A DNA stretch of 32,354 nucleotides from Blattamonas nauphoetae. Taxonomy: Eukaryota; Preaxostyla; Oxymonadida. The notes below the pieces were generated by a model. That model saw only the letters and a list, made by a program, of their open reading frames with translations. It did not search any database and was not told the DNA's origin. Positions within the stretch are counted from its first letter, which is position 1. Each line of letters begins with the position of its first letter. Shown here piece by piece: positions 18,601-28,771 of this stretch. Location: positions 1 to 32,354 of the forward strand of contig JARBJD010000572.1 in assembly GCA_033064195.1 (NCBI GenBank), written 5' to 3'. The translations under genes and the position numbers were made by a program.

Positions 18601-20547
18601 TTACACCAAATTAAATTCAGTAATGAACTCTGGAGTCAAGTCATCGATTGAGTCTGCATGATACTTTGTGTGTTGGATTGGAACATTTACTACCTTTGAT
18701 AAACATGTTAGTCCATTCAATAGTGAAGCTACAACATTACCGTGTTTGTACTCAATGAATTGTCCAACAAATTGAAATTGTCTGCGCTTCTTCTGAAATT
18801 TGGCAACTGTCTTGTTCATGTCCAGATGAATTAACAGAATGTTTCCTGGTTTGTATCGCCATAACATCTGTGTTGTCTGCTGTCTTTGAATGTTCTTTAA
18901 TTGTTCTTCACAACTGGAGATATACAATACTTCAATCTCTCTATTGTTTTGTGCTTGTTGTGGAGTGAATTTGTTCCAGTACGCTCGATGTGGAGTCATG
19001 TTGTAGTATTCCACCATCTGATTCATCAGCGAATGATTTGCCATTTGTGTTGCATTGTCTTGGAATCCATCTCTGATTGTTCTGATCACTCGATCGACAA
19101 TTCTGTTGTGATTAGTGAATGGTGAGCTAGTGAAATATGTACTGACTTTCTGATCCTTGAAATACACTGTTGCTTCAATACTAGTCCACGCTGCTTCTCC
19201 ATCACCACGAATGTTGTTGACGCTAGCTCCACGATGATTAATCAGATCATTGATTGCAGTCTTGACTTTACTCCATGATTTATCCAGAACAGGAATCACT
19301 TCAAGGTATTTGGTGTTGATGTTAATTGCGAAGAGGTAGAACTGAAGAACTGTTTTCGAAGTGGGTGAATGGATAAAAACGAGATCAATTTCCCATGATC
19401 CAAATTTGGGAGAAAAGTACGGTCGATCACACTTCTGTGGTACTCTTCTGTCTGATGTCTGATGTGGATCTCCAGTGATGTCTTTGGACATGAATTGCAT
19501 CTTTGATCGAAATGGATATTGGATTTTCTCTACCGGAGTAGGAATCATGAGTGATCCATTAGTGATTGCTTCACGTTTCTTTCCTCTCAATGTTGTTTGT
19601 TTTGAATTGGCGAGACTCCATCTATGAACGTATTCCTCGTACCAATCTAGAAATGATCGTCCACCAAATGGGATTTGTTTCGGATGAGCAAGAATGAAAT
19701 CAGTTTCGTCACTACCAATTCTTCTGCTAATGTGTGACAGAACAAACATATCTCGGTTCATCTTCTTTGTCTCTACAATCTTATTAGTGATGAATTGTTC
19801 CATGCGTTGTTGATTATCCATTATTGAATTCTCTGCTTTGATTTGTTCTTCTTCCGAATTGTCTTTTTGTTGATAGTCGAATAGTCCTTTCATTTGTTCC
19901 AACATTTCTAGTACTTGCCTTGTGGTTGGTTCAGTACGGACAACCTCTGAAGGATTTCTGGAAATGATATCTGGCACTTGTGATATAGTCAGAAATAGAT
20001 CTTCATTGTATCGTCTCTCCCTCGCTGGAAATTCATGATGTGAATGACTTTGTTTTAACTGTCTCTTCTTTCCAACTCTGATTGATGACGAAAGTGTTGA
20101 ACTTGTCTTGCTAAATGCTTCGAGCCCTCCTAGGGGGAGAGTTGATGGTTGCATTGGTGTTTCTATCGGTACAGTCGCTGGAATGAAAGATTGTCCAAAG
20201 TGAATGTCTTGTGCTTCGTAATAATATTTTTGATATGCTGTGTATGCTTGTTCAGCTCTGGAGTCACTTGTTGTTTTTCCTAGGAATTGCTTTACAAATT
20301 GTTGTACTACCTTTCGTCCTGAATAAGTTGAGAGATCAGGAGGTAATTCACCATTCAACCAATCATTAAAATATGTGTTATCATTTGCGTTAAATTCTCC
20401 ATGTGAATCATTGACAATATAGACTGGTAAAATGTTTGTTGAACTCCATTTGATTTCATAAATTTTGGTAGGATAGTGTCGTGTACTCTGAAGTAATCTA
20501 TTCACGAGTGTATCGATCTGCTGTTGATTCAATTGTCGAGTGTTCAT
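18601..20547 (-). CDS. Polinton retroviral-type (RVE) integrase
   Basis: 648 aa, looks whole. The RNase-H-like core spans about residues 380-500: acidic positions D388 (WEIDLVF), D449 (IRGDGEAAW) and D485 (NRIVDRVIRT), the last two separated by 35 residues as in the D,D(35)E superfamily. Long-range landmarks of the family follow (NHSLMNQMVEYYNMTPH, the conserved region after the third acidic site). The C-terminal part (about 555-620: WRYKPGNILLIHLDMN, then KRRRQFQFVGQF-like text) resembles the SH3/chromo-like tail of Polinton integrases. The N-terminal 350 residues are low-complexity and helical, with a basic VGKKRQLKQ stretch that could be a nuclear localisation signal. Role: joining the element ends to host DNA. 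38 bp separate it from the next gene on the same strand. Confidence 0.9.
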   Translation of the reverse strand: MNTRQLNQQQIDTLVNRLLQSTRHYPTKIYEIKWSSTNILPVYIVNDSHGEFNANDNTYFNDWLNGELPPDLSTYSGRKVVQQFVKQFLGKTTSDSRAEQAYTAYQKYYYEAQDIHFGQSFIPATVPIETPMQPSTLPLGGLEAFSKTSSTLSSSIRVGKKRQLKQSHSHHEFPARERRYNEDLFLTISQVPDIISRNPSEVVRTEPTTRQVLEMLEQMKGLFDYQQKDNSEEEQIKAENSIMDNQQRMEQFITNKIVETKKMNRDMFVLSHISRRIGSDETDFILAHPKQIPFGGRSFLDWYEEYVHRWSLANSKQTTLRGKKREAITNGSLMIPTPVEKIQYPFRSKMQFMSKDITGDPHQTSDRRVPQKCDRPYFSPKFGSWEIDLVFIHSPTSKTVLQFYLFAININTKYLEVIPVLDKSWSKVKTAINDLINHRGASVNNIRGDGEAAWTSIEATVYFKDQKVSTYFTSSPFTNHNRIVDRVIRTIRDGFQDNATQMANHSLMNQMVEYYNMTPHRAYWNKFTPQQAQNNREIEVLYISSCEEQLKNIQRQQTTQMLWRYKPGNILLIHLDMNKTVAKFQKKRRQFQFVGQFIEYKHGNVVASLLNGLTCLSKVVNVPIQHTKYHADSIDDLTPEFITEFNLV

Positions 20548-20563
20548 TTATACAAAAATAAAG
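20548..20563 (-). promoter_or_regulatory. AT-rich promoter-like motif, integrase
   Basis: Coding-strand CTTTATTTTTGTATAA abutting the ATG. Confidence 0.65.
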
Positions 20564-20570
20564 TTTGATA

Positions 20571-23500
20571 TTATTCTATTTGATAATCAGTTGCTTTCAG
20601 TCCATAAATGAAAGGAGGACAGGACTCATTGTCAAGTACGATTGCTTTAAGATGAATTCCACTGAGACTGAGTTTCTGTTGTTGTATTTTAGCAATCTCA
20701 AATCCATTAGTGTTGTCTTCGCTTATGATTCTTCTTGTTTGGAAGTTCAGTGTTGTTGTCACAGTTTTCTCTCCATTAAGACACTTCACATATTCGTCAC
20801 TTGTGATGCTTGTTTTCTTCAGAGACACTCCTTTGATTTTGCATTTCTCATCGAGAGAGTAACACTTGGGTGCAAGGCAGATCATCTGTTCACCTTCCTT
20901 CTCAATTGCTAATCCCAACAGTTTCTTCTCATCATCAACACCCTTTTCAGGATTGGGAAACCATTCATATTTGTGTGCATCATAGAATTCCTTCTCAGCA
21001 ATCACGTGTTCAAATTGTTGATGAATTCCAGCATTCGGATCACCTGCAATTGCCCAATATGCAGAGTCAGTGTCTCCTTCACAGAAGTGAATCTTCTTCA
21101 TGTCAAGGCATTTGTACATGAAATTGTAGATGAAATTCAGATACCAGAACTTGGCATTGTCGAGTGTGAACACTGCTTCTTGCAGACATGTTTTGCATGA
21201 TGCTTTCTCTCTGTCTTCAATCACGATATAGTTGTCCTCATTGATCTCTCTTGTCGCTACAAATCCTTTCATCATTTGTTTCAAATATGTTCTCTTCTCA
21301 TTGCAGATTGTGATTGAGTTGTATTTCTCAGTGTTCATTCCATCGTATCCATAACTTCCATTCAAGTTCGTCTTACAGAACTGTTCTTTTCCTTTGTTTC
21401 CAACCTTCATTGCTTCTATTCGATCATTCATGAATGAGGTCACAAAAGGTTCAAATCCTGCGTGTCTCGAGAATACCATCACGCTCCGGACTTCGTCCAC
21501 AATGAAGTGGCAATAATCAATGAGGAACCACAGATAGTACGTTGAGAAGAACATATACTGATCGTGTGTGCTCAAGAGTTGAGTCAGCTTCCGTTGTTTG
21601 TCATCAGTCTTCAATCCATGTTTCTTCATTAATGAATAGGTTTTTTCTCCAATGTTCTCTTCAGAGGTGTTGACCATAATGTTTCTGAAGATTGGTGGGA
21701 AGTTAATGAAATCGTTAATGTGTTTCTCATCAATATGTCCCTTCAGTTCTGCAACAAATAGTGTCTTCTGATTTTTGTCTTCGATAATCTTGCGACATTC
21801 TTTATCTCCTGTTGCTGTGTACAAACATCTTCCTGGCATGTACATTCTGTGCTTTGTGTATGGATTGTTCTTGTTCTTGATTGAGGAGAAAGCACTTGGA
21901 TAAAGCGAATTAAAGTCAACACCACAGACATGAGTCATAATGTGTTCTGTATCTACTGATTTGACTTTTCCATCTTCATAAGTGAAGTGATTGATTGGAG
22001 TCACGTCTTTGATGTTCTGTCTGTGCTGAACATTCGATAATCCACCAGTCACTGCTGCTCTCAGTTTGTGATATGTTTGCTCATGTGTCAGAGTCATTGG
22101 TAATGATTTCCAGATGCAATACTTCTTGAGTTGAATTCTCAATCGAGTGAGATGTTCATCTTTGTCTGACTTGTATGTGTTGCAGTAATCACAGCAGATC
22201 TTCACGTTCTCTTTTGAGTGTCCTTTCGAATTGTCGATTCTATCCAACGTTGGTCTTACTGCTTGAGAGAAGTGACTCTTGCAGATGTAGCAAACTCTCT
22301 TGCACTTTTGTTCAAACCATTCATAGTCAGCTTCTGTAACGTTTTTGTCTGTACTACGATGAGCTTTCATGTCTTGATACCTATATCCTTCAACTTTGTG
22401 TTTCCAGTATTGTTTGGTGATTTTGATTGGTCCAGACTGGTCACATTCATTATAATCCTCATCTATATCAAAGTCCTTATAGGCACAAGCATACTTGATT
22501 GCAGATGCATTTGCTGACAATGAGAGATTGTGCAACATGTCCACTTTGTACTGGAAGTTCAAATTGATTAACGTGTCTAATGGTGCAATCATGCATTCGA
22601 CGTCTCTTATGTTGTAGAATTTGAGGTATTCCCAACGGTTCGTGAATCCTTGCTTGTTCCAATCATCAAGATATAATTGATAATCACTGTCGGACATTTC
22701 ACTGTTGTTGAGACTGGAATAGAATTCATACTTGGAGAATGGTTCTGGTTTGCTCAGTACGGTGTCGTAGTCTGATGAATCAAATGATTCGTATGCAAAG
22801 AATGATTTCTGGAGTGTTGTATTTCCTCCAAAGGCTTTGACTGCATTATCCAAAGTCATTGGTCCTGTGTAAGACATCATATCAATAAAACGGAGCACTT
22901 GTTGTGTTTTCTCGTGTCTGATCAATACTTGTTTGTACTTTGTTGTAGATCCAAGAAAGCTCACGACTTTCCAATCCTGATCAACGAGATCACGGAAGAT
23001 GAGATTGATGTCGAATCTGGAACTGTTGAATCCAATAACACAGACTTCATTTTGTGAGGGTATTTCTGGGTCTTCATACAGATTGTCATCTCGTACTGTC
23101 TCTGCATATTTGAAGAGTTCTCTGATCCATTGCTTCACAAAATCCTTTCCATTTCGAAGATCAAAGTAGATTGACTTCACTCCTGATTTTGTTTTGATTG
23201 CTGATGCCAGCTGAGAGGGGCTTCCAAGTGTGAGATCAGTTGTGTATTGTCATCAGAGAATAAGTTGTCAAGGGATGAGATCTTCCATTGTTTCGAAATC
23301 GTAGGTGATGTAGTATTGTGTTGGTTTGAACTCGTCTTGTCTCTTGTGTGCCATCAGAAATTCAAACGTTCTATTGTTGAGGATATGTGGAACATAAGGT
23401 CTTGGTGTTCGATCAAGTTGGATCTTCTTCACATGTTTTCCATCAAGTTCCTTACACTCAGCAATATGTTTCTCATAGTCTCTGCTGTAGTTTGTATTCT

Positions 23501-24968
23501 TCACTTGGAATCCTCTTGATTGACAATATGGACAGAGTTTATATCCAGTTAGTTTTTCAGGATCAGCAATGAACATCACATGAACCATAGTTGCAGTTAG
23601 TGGAACAATGAGAATAGGAACAACCAGAGCATCATCATTTTCGTTGACATATGATTGACTGAGGAAGTACTTTTATTATCCTCATCGTATTCATAAATGT
23701 GAACTGTGATGTTTAGGATCTTCATTGTTTCTTCCATGTCAGATGCAATATCAAATCCAGGATATTTTTCAAGTGTTGTCAATTGATGTGAGTGAGGTGG
23801 ATAAGATTCTTGCATTTGGCGAACAGTCTATGAGCTTCAGCATTTCTAGTACACAGTGGTATTTTGCTCTGGTTATCTGGAAGTGTTTTGTGGGAAACAG
23901 CTTGAAAGAAACAGATATTGTATGGAGAATCAACGTATTTAATATTGTGTGTCTTCATGTGGATGGTGAGTAAAGCATTTGCTTTTCCTGCAACTGGAAA
24001 TCGATAGACAGCAACTAAAAGAGAATGAAACGCAATAAACATTGACTTGGTATCCATCAGTGTTCTCTCTTGTGATTCCTTGATCAGATTGATCGCATAC
24101 TTCGAATACTCAGCGACGTCTGCCTCATTACGAATTACTGTTGGGAAACTCTTTGATGTGTTCTCCAATTCTGGTCTGAAGTCGTTGTATGTTGTCTCAT
24201 TACCATCTTTTCTCTCAACGATCTTTCCAAAGTCAATACTGATCTTGAATGGATGATCCTTCTCTTTTCATACACTGACTTTATGAATGTGGTAATTTCC
24301 TCAACGTTCTTCAGATGATTGTGGAAGTACAACTGATATGGTTTTCCATTGGTAGTTTCTTTTCGATCTCATTCTTTTGAACTTTCTTCGTGCGCTCTGT
24401 AAACATGAATTGAATGCATTTTGTTTCGTGGTTCAGCAAGTAAGATACATTCGTTAAAACCATTGAATGACTTCACATCCTTTGATTCCATTCGTTCGTT
24501 TTTCTTTGAATGATCAACAGATTCTTCATCCAATGATCCATTAGCTTCTCTTCAATTGACTTTAGTTTTCTTGTGATCTTGAACGCTTGTCTTCTCAGTT
24601 CAGTTTCGTTAATTCTTGGATGAGCTTTCATATCGATGATGATGATATTGTGATCCTCTTCATTCATCATTGCATTGTTGTTCTGTTCATTCTGTTTGTG
24701 AATCGCTTGTTGTTCTCTTTGTTGTTCAATTTGTTGTATGTAACTCTCGATATCACTATCACCAATATGTTTTGTTGGTCCCTTCCGAAGTGAACTTCTG
24801 GATTCTTGAGCATTGACAGGAGATATGATCTTTGATGTTTGTAGTTTTACTCTCGGGATTATAGTGTCGATCATATCCATGTTTATCCTTGAAGTCAAAC
24901 GTGGTGTTCGGAAATAGTTGTTTAATTTTGGTGATGTAATTTAGTACAACTTTTAGAGGAGATTCCAT
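20571..24968 (-). pseudogene. Polinton protein-primed DNA polymerase B with HNH-like module (broken)
   Basis: Family-B polymerase of the protein-primed type. Approximate motif sites: Exo I YDFETMED (23.28-23.31 kb), Exo II FNSSRFD (23010-23030), Exo III YNIRD (22602-22616), Pol A DFNSLYPS (21894-21917), Pol B KTNLNGSYG (21348-21374), Pol C GDTDS (21063-21077), and a later KCKIKG. A TGG motif precedes Pol A, as in protein-primed enzymes. Between the exonuclease and polymerase parts lies a Cys-rich HNH-like module (about 22180-22295: CYIC ... TLDRIDNSKGH ... NVKICCDYC). The 5' third is fragmented; the gene looks broken in about six places. The start at 24968 is supported by an upstream promoter-like motif. 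Role when whole: replication of the linear element genome from its terminal repeats. Confidence 0.9.
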
Positions 24969-24983
24969 TTTAGTCGAATTAAA

Positions 24984-24999
24984 AATCCAAAAATAAAAA
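24984..24999 (-). promoter_or_regulatory. AT-rich promoter-like motif, PolB (distal)
   Basis: Coding-strand TTTTTTATTTTTGG about 17-30 nt before the ATG at 24968, farther out than for the other genes. Confidence 0.55.
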
Positions 25000-25293
25000 A
25001 GTTAAGTGATTATTCTTGATGAGCTCCAAAACTGTACAAATTTTTATTTCTCCAAGTTTTTTCTGAAGACATAATTGTGACTTTACTTATGTTGACATTG
25101 ATGAGGACAAAAATACGTGAAGGTTAGTTCCATTTTACGTTCGTGAGAGTTTCCATAAGACAACCTGATACTCCTTTGGGGATCATTCTATCGTGATCCT
25201 ACTTAATGACTAACACTGGCGAAGTCCTTGAAGGAATAAGCATTGGGTGGGCATGATTTACGGTCACATCTAAGTGATGCCAACATGAACCCC

Positions 25294-25323
25294 GGAGCCA
25301 AACTCGAAAGTTCGACCGTCTCC
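25294..25323. other. Stem-loop inside the right terminal repeat
   Basis: Counterpart of 2031-2059. On the minus strand GGAG..CTCC encloses GTCGAAC paired with GTTTGGC (two G-T pairs). The primary sequence is replaced relative to the left end; the pairing is conserved. Confidence 0.55.
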
Positions 25324-25751
25324 AACACAACCTCCAAGTAGTTCTACGCATTAATCACAAGGGCACCATTTTGCCTGAGCATCAAGGAAATTACGTCGAG
25401 GTCTCACACTTGAACATTTTGGACCTACTCTTCATATGCGAAATAAAAATCCGAAAAAATAAATCGGCCTTAATTTTGAAAATTCCCATAAGTCCAGATA
25501 ATGTTGTCAGATCACTCTAGAAACATGATAAATGAACTTGCCGTATCGATATTGACCTTGTTGGTACAATTTTGGGTGGTCACAAAATAAAGGTCAATTT
25601 TAAAAATTCATTTTTTATTCTCTATGGAGTTACTTCATCAAGTGGTGGACTTTTCAAAATGAAAATCAAATTTTGACCTGGGGCACCTAGTCCACCTGGG
25701 TCACCATTTAGTCCGGAATAATCAATGAGGAGAAAAATAATCGATTCGTCA

Positions 25752-26369
25752 TTATTGATTCGGAGATTCGTCGATGGAGTTCTTCTCTGTCTTTCCTCTC
25801 AAGTGAGGTTTTCTCTTTGCTCTGAACCATTCGTCAAGTCTCGCTTTGTATACTTTATCATCACCAATCACTCGATAGTGAAAAGGAATGTGTACTTTCT
25901 TGTACTCATCAATGAGTTCACAATTATGCTTTCTCAGTTCGTTTTCAACAAAAGATTGAGTGTAATGCTTACGCTTCATCTTGTGTGTTCTGACTCCTTT
26001 CATCCATTGTGATGGTTTGATTCTCCATTCAACTCCTTCATGAAGATATTTCACTACTGACTCTGATGTTTTGTATTCACCAACGAGTTCACAATTCTCA
26101 CTGTGTAGTGACTCAATGAATTTTTCTTTATTGCAACAGTTATCGAATCTGTGATACATGTTTGGATTCAGATGTGGTCTTGCTCCTTTAATGAAAGCAG
26201 GAATGTAAACTCGATAAATCTCATCAGGTTTATCTTCACTTGCGTAATCGAAAGTACCATGTGCCAAATATGAGGTTCCAGAACGATTCAGAACTGGTTC
26301 GGTGATTAGTATTAATTTTTCATTCTTTAGAGTCTCGTTAAGTTTGTTTGGTGTAAGCTGATTCGTCAT
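25752..26369 (-). CDS. Polinton end gene, right copy (whole): two-repeat basic protein
   Basis: 205 aa, basic, inside the terminal repeat and reading inward, ATG at 26369. After an N-terminal region (LAHGTFDYASEDKPDEIYRV, about 36-55) come two related units of about 50 residues. Unit one: FIESLHSENCELVGEYKTSE, then VVKYLHEGVEWRIKPSQWMKG. Unit two: FVENELRKHNCELIDEYKKV, then HYRV..KVYKARLDEWFRAK. Each has the order 'F(I/V)E..L...NCEL..EY ... basic W'. The spacing recalls the small zinc-ribbon-like repeats found in tandem in phage and viral DNA-associated proteins, but most metal-binding cysteines are absent. DNA binding at the element ends is therefore inference. A nearly identical but broken copy is at 978-1594. 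Confidence 0.7.
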   Translation of the reverse strand: MTNQLTPNKLNETLKNEKLILITEPVLNRSGTSYLAHGTFDYASEDKPDEIYRVYIPAFIKGARPHLNPNMYHRFDNCCNKEKFIESLHSENCELVGEYKTSESVVKYLHEGVEWRIKPSQWMKGVRTHKMKRKHYTQSFVENELRKHNCELIDEYKKVHIPFHYRVIGDDKVYKARLDEWFRAKRKPHLRGKTEKNSIDESPNQ

Positions 26370-26387
26370 TTAATACAAAATAAAAAA
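26370..26387 (-). promoter_or_regulatory. AT-rich promoter-like motif, right end gene
   Basis: Coding-strand TTTTTTATTTTGTATTAA abutting the ATG, as at the left end. Confidence 0.7.
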
Positions 26388-26678
26388 TCAGATAATAAAA
26401 AATTAACGTTTGTTTTGTCAATGAATGAAAAAACCCTTTAGATTTAAGCGCACTAAATGAGGTCTCTTTTTGACTAAATAATTGAATTTGAACCCAAAAG
26501 GTATCCACCAAAATGCAAGAAAACAAGTATTATCCGGCATTTCGGAATCATAGCTGATTGTACTTTAAAATAATACTCTGTTCAATCGGAATTGAGAATC
26601 ACTATTCAGTTCCCAGTATTATAATTCCCGGACTAATTGCAATCCTTGGAGATATAGATATTCTTCTTCTATACTACT

Positions 26679-27822
26679 TCCCTTTGTAATTCAGGAGCAT
26701 ATGAGGCAAAATGGTAACCATATTGATTTAGACGATAAAATGGAAGAAATAGTCAAAATGATTTTTATGAAAACAATTTGGGCCTCTGTGAGTGTTTTCG
26801 GATAATCTGGGTTTATCGGCTTTTTCCAGATACTCATTATTTTTGTCCGAAATTTTTAAAAATGTTCGGATCATCAAAAAGTTATCTGGTCAAAATTTCA
26901 TGACAATTGATTCACTGGTTGAGATATTGTCAAATGAATTGTGAAAAGTAGCGCTTTTCAGGTACAAGGCGGTTTTCTCAATGAAGAGCAGGATATTTTT
27001 CAAAATTTAAGTTTTTCTTAGTTGGACTGTCCATCAGATTCTGGGAAAAGCTCAATTTATGGCGGTTTAATGAATGAATGCGCTTTTGTGACGAGACGAT
27101 CAACCATTGTTTCACTTTGATTCATTCAAAACCAACAATCTTGTCGAAATATGAAAAACGACGATCTGCTTCTATTCATATAATAAACATGCAACTTGTT
27201 TTCGAACAACCCACAAAACAATTCGCCACTACTTTCTCCATCTTTTCAAACGTGGGTGATTCTCATCGACATGTTGTAAAAATTAAATCGTAGGTGATCA
27301 AAGTCAATCCACTATAGTTCTCTGAGTTGAAAATAGAAGAAACCGTTTCACAATTGGCTATATGAGCGGAACTATTTTCGATTCATTTCTTATCATTCAG
27401 AGGATACTTTTGATCCAGGTTGTTTTTCTTCATATTGATCCACATTATCACAATATCATGTTGTCCAAAATGTTTTGATAAATTTCTTCGTGAGAATTCT
27501 TCTTGATTGACATTCATTTTCAAACTGACACGTCGCTGAGAATCACCCATGTGAATTGAGGCCACAAATGTGTACGTGAATCAATGTATGACCATTAATT
27601 TATACCCATGATGGAAGTATAATTTTAAACAAATGATTTCCTAAATACACACGTGTCCATATGCCATCTGAAGAGTGAATCCTTTCGATCACTCCCACAT
27701 TTCGACATAACTTGGATCTTTGATCCTTGGTGACGAAAACAGAGCAGATGCAAACAACAGTTGTTTTCAGTGAAATGAAATGAAACAATATCTACAAAAT
27801 CTCAGAAAATCGAGAAAAATGA
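26679..27822. other. Gene-poor host flank with a probable decayed MITE relative
   Basis: No convincing gene. Between about 26860 and 26940, ATGTTCGGATCATCAAAAAG, CAAAATTTCATGACAATTGA and TTCACTGGTTGAGATATTGT follow in the same order as TTGTTCGTTTCATCAAAAAA, AAAATTTTCATCAAAATCGG and TTCACAGGTTGTGAAGATAT in the MITE at 10605-11201. This suggests a distant relative without recognisable ends. The remainder (27060-27822) is AT-rich with only short frames; it may be the 3' region of the adaptin-like gene. Confidence 0.45.
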
Positions 27823-28711
27823 TTATTTTCCTGATTGGCTCTTGACGAGTATCCGCCCTTCCTCAATCTTCGAAAGGAGGATATCTTGCTTTTGCACAAC
27901 TTGCATCAGGTCACGTAAACTTAGCATGATAATGAGGCCTGTGATTTTTGATGCTTGGTCTTGGCCATGCATGGTTTCGACGATGTTGTAGATGTAGTTT
28001 CCAATCTGTTGTTTCTGTTCATCTTCAGATCCGGAAAGAGAACTGAAATCAAAAGGAGGAAAATTGGGATTGATGGGATGTGTTTGTTGAGATGGTTGTT
28101 GATACAAAGGTTGGGACTGTGGCATTTGATGAATCTGTTGTTGTGAGATTTGTTGTTGATATTGCATCTGCACCTGTGGAATTTGTGGGTTTTGCATCGT
28201 TGGCTGCATCTGATATTGTTGGGTAGAGCACAATTCGAACAACACATCGAGAGCACGACGACGGAGGGAGATTTCAGGATGGACAAGCGCTTTCTCAACC
28301 TGAAGGACAAACTGGAGATCATCACCAGTTGTTGTTGGGTCAAGCGGGCAAAGACCCTTCACAGCTTCGAGAGAGGTATCTGAGGTCAGGATCACTCAGA
28401 AGGAGGAATGCACGGATGTGTTGGATAGCACGTTGGACAAGAGCGAAATCGTATTTGTGTTTGACAAGGAGATTGATGGATTCAAACAGCACGGCGAGCA
28501 TGGCATTGTGACGTTGGATCGAGCGGGTGCGTGGGTCAATGGCAACGAAACTCTTGTTTTCGGTGTTGATAATTCTCTTCATCACAGCCAAGATATCAGT
28601 CTTTCCTTGAGCTGAGCTGACAGGATATCGGTGATGAAATTTGTAATGCCTTTGTAGGGGACTGTCATGAGTTGCGATCTCAAACCCATCGTTTTGCCTA
28701 TTTTTCGACAT
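27823..28711 (-). CDS. Adaptin-like protein with C-terminal MLLE (PABC) domain
   Basis: Two minus-strand frames. The upstream one (ATG 28711) holds an adaptin N-type helical repeat: NAMLAVLFESINLLVKH..., AIQHIRAFLLLSDPDLRYL. The downstream one continues with LEAVKGLCPLDP... and EISLRRRALDVLFELC, the order seen in AP-2 alpha-type large adaptins (NAVLFEA...LRYLALES...VRQRAVDLLY). The frame changes at a CTCTCTC run (28369-28377), so a 2-bp slip or sequencing error is likely; an intron is less so. After ELC comes a Gln/Pro/Met-rich linker, then KQQIGNYIYNIVETMH..KITGLIIMLSLRDLMQVV..., which matches the MLLE peptide-binding domain of poly(A)-binding protein. The usual adaptin N-terminus and ear are missing, so either exons upstream are unrecognised or this is a short derivative. 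The next host gene ends only about 60 bp upstream. Confidence 0.55.
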
Positions 28712-28771
28712 GATTCATCAAAACAGAATTTCAGGTGAAATGAAGAAGAAAAATGAAAAAAATATTTCAAA

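Larger units (their letters stand above)
672..26678. mobile_element. Polinton/Maverick element, about 26.0 kb including nested insertions
   Basis: Virus-like element recognised by its gene set (protein-primed PolB, RVE integrase, A32/FtsK-like packaging ATPase, capsid-like proteins, small hydrophobic virion-type proteins) and by long inverted terminal repeats. The outermost matching sequence is AGTAGTATAGA at 672 and its reverse complement ending at 26678. The near-identical part of the repeats starts at 707 and ends at 26643. Flanks 666-671 (ACCCAG) and 26679-26684 (TCCCTT) do not form a clean 6-bp duplication. If the ends are taken as 707/26643, a 5-bp direct repeat CCTTG abuts both. Three later insertions (2795-5962, 10605-11201, 11503-16309) account for about 8.6 kb, leaving about 17.4 kb. 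I recognise no adenovirus-type cysteine protease. Several genes look whole, the polymerase is broken in about six places, and one end-gene copy is broken, so it is a fossil copy, fairly young from its terminal-repeat identity. Confidence 0.88.
25106..26678. repeat. Right terminal inverted repeat of the Polinton
   Basis: Mirror of 672-2247. The inner edge is GACAAAAATACGTG at 25106. The near-identical part ends at 26643 and a diverged 35-bp extension ends at 26678 (CTATACTACT). It contains the whole copy of the end gene with its promoter, and the non-coding conserved block. Confidence 0.9.
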
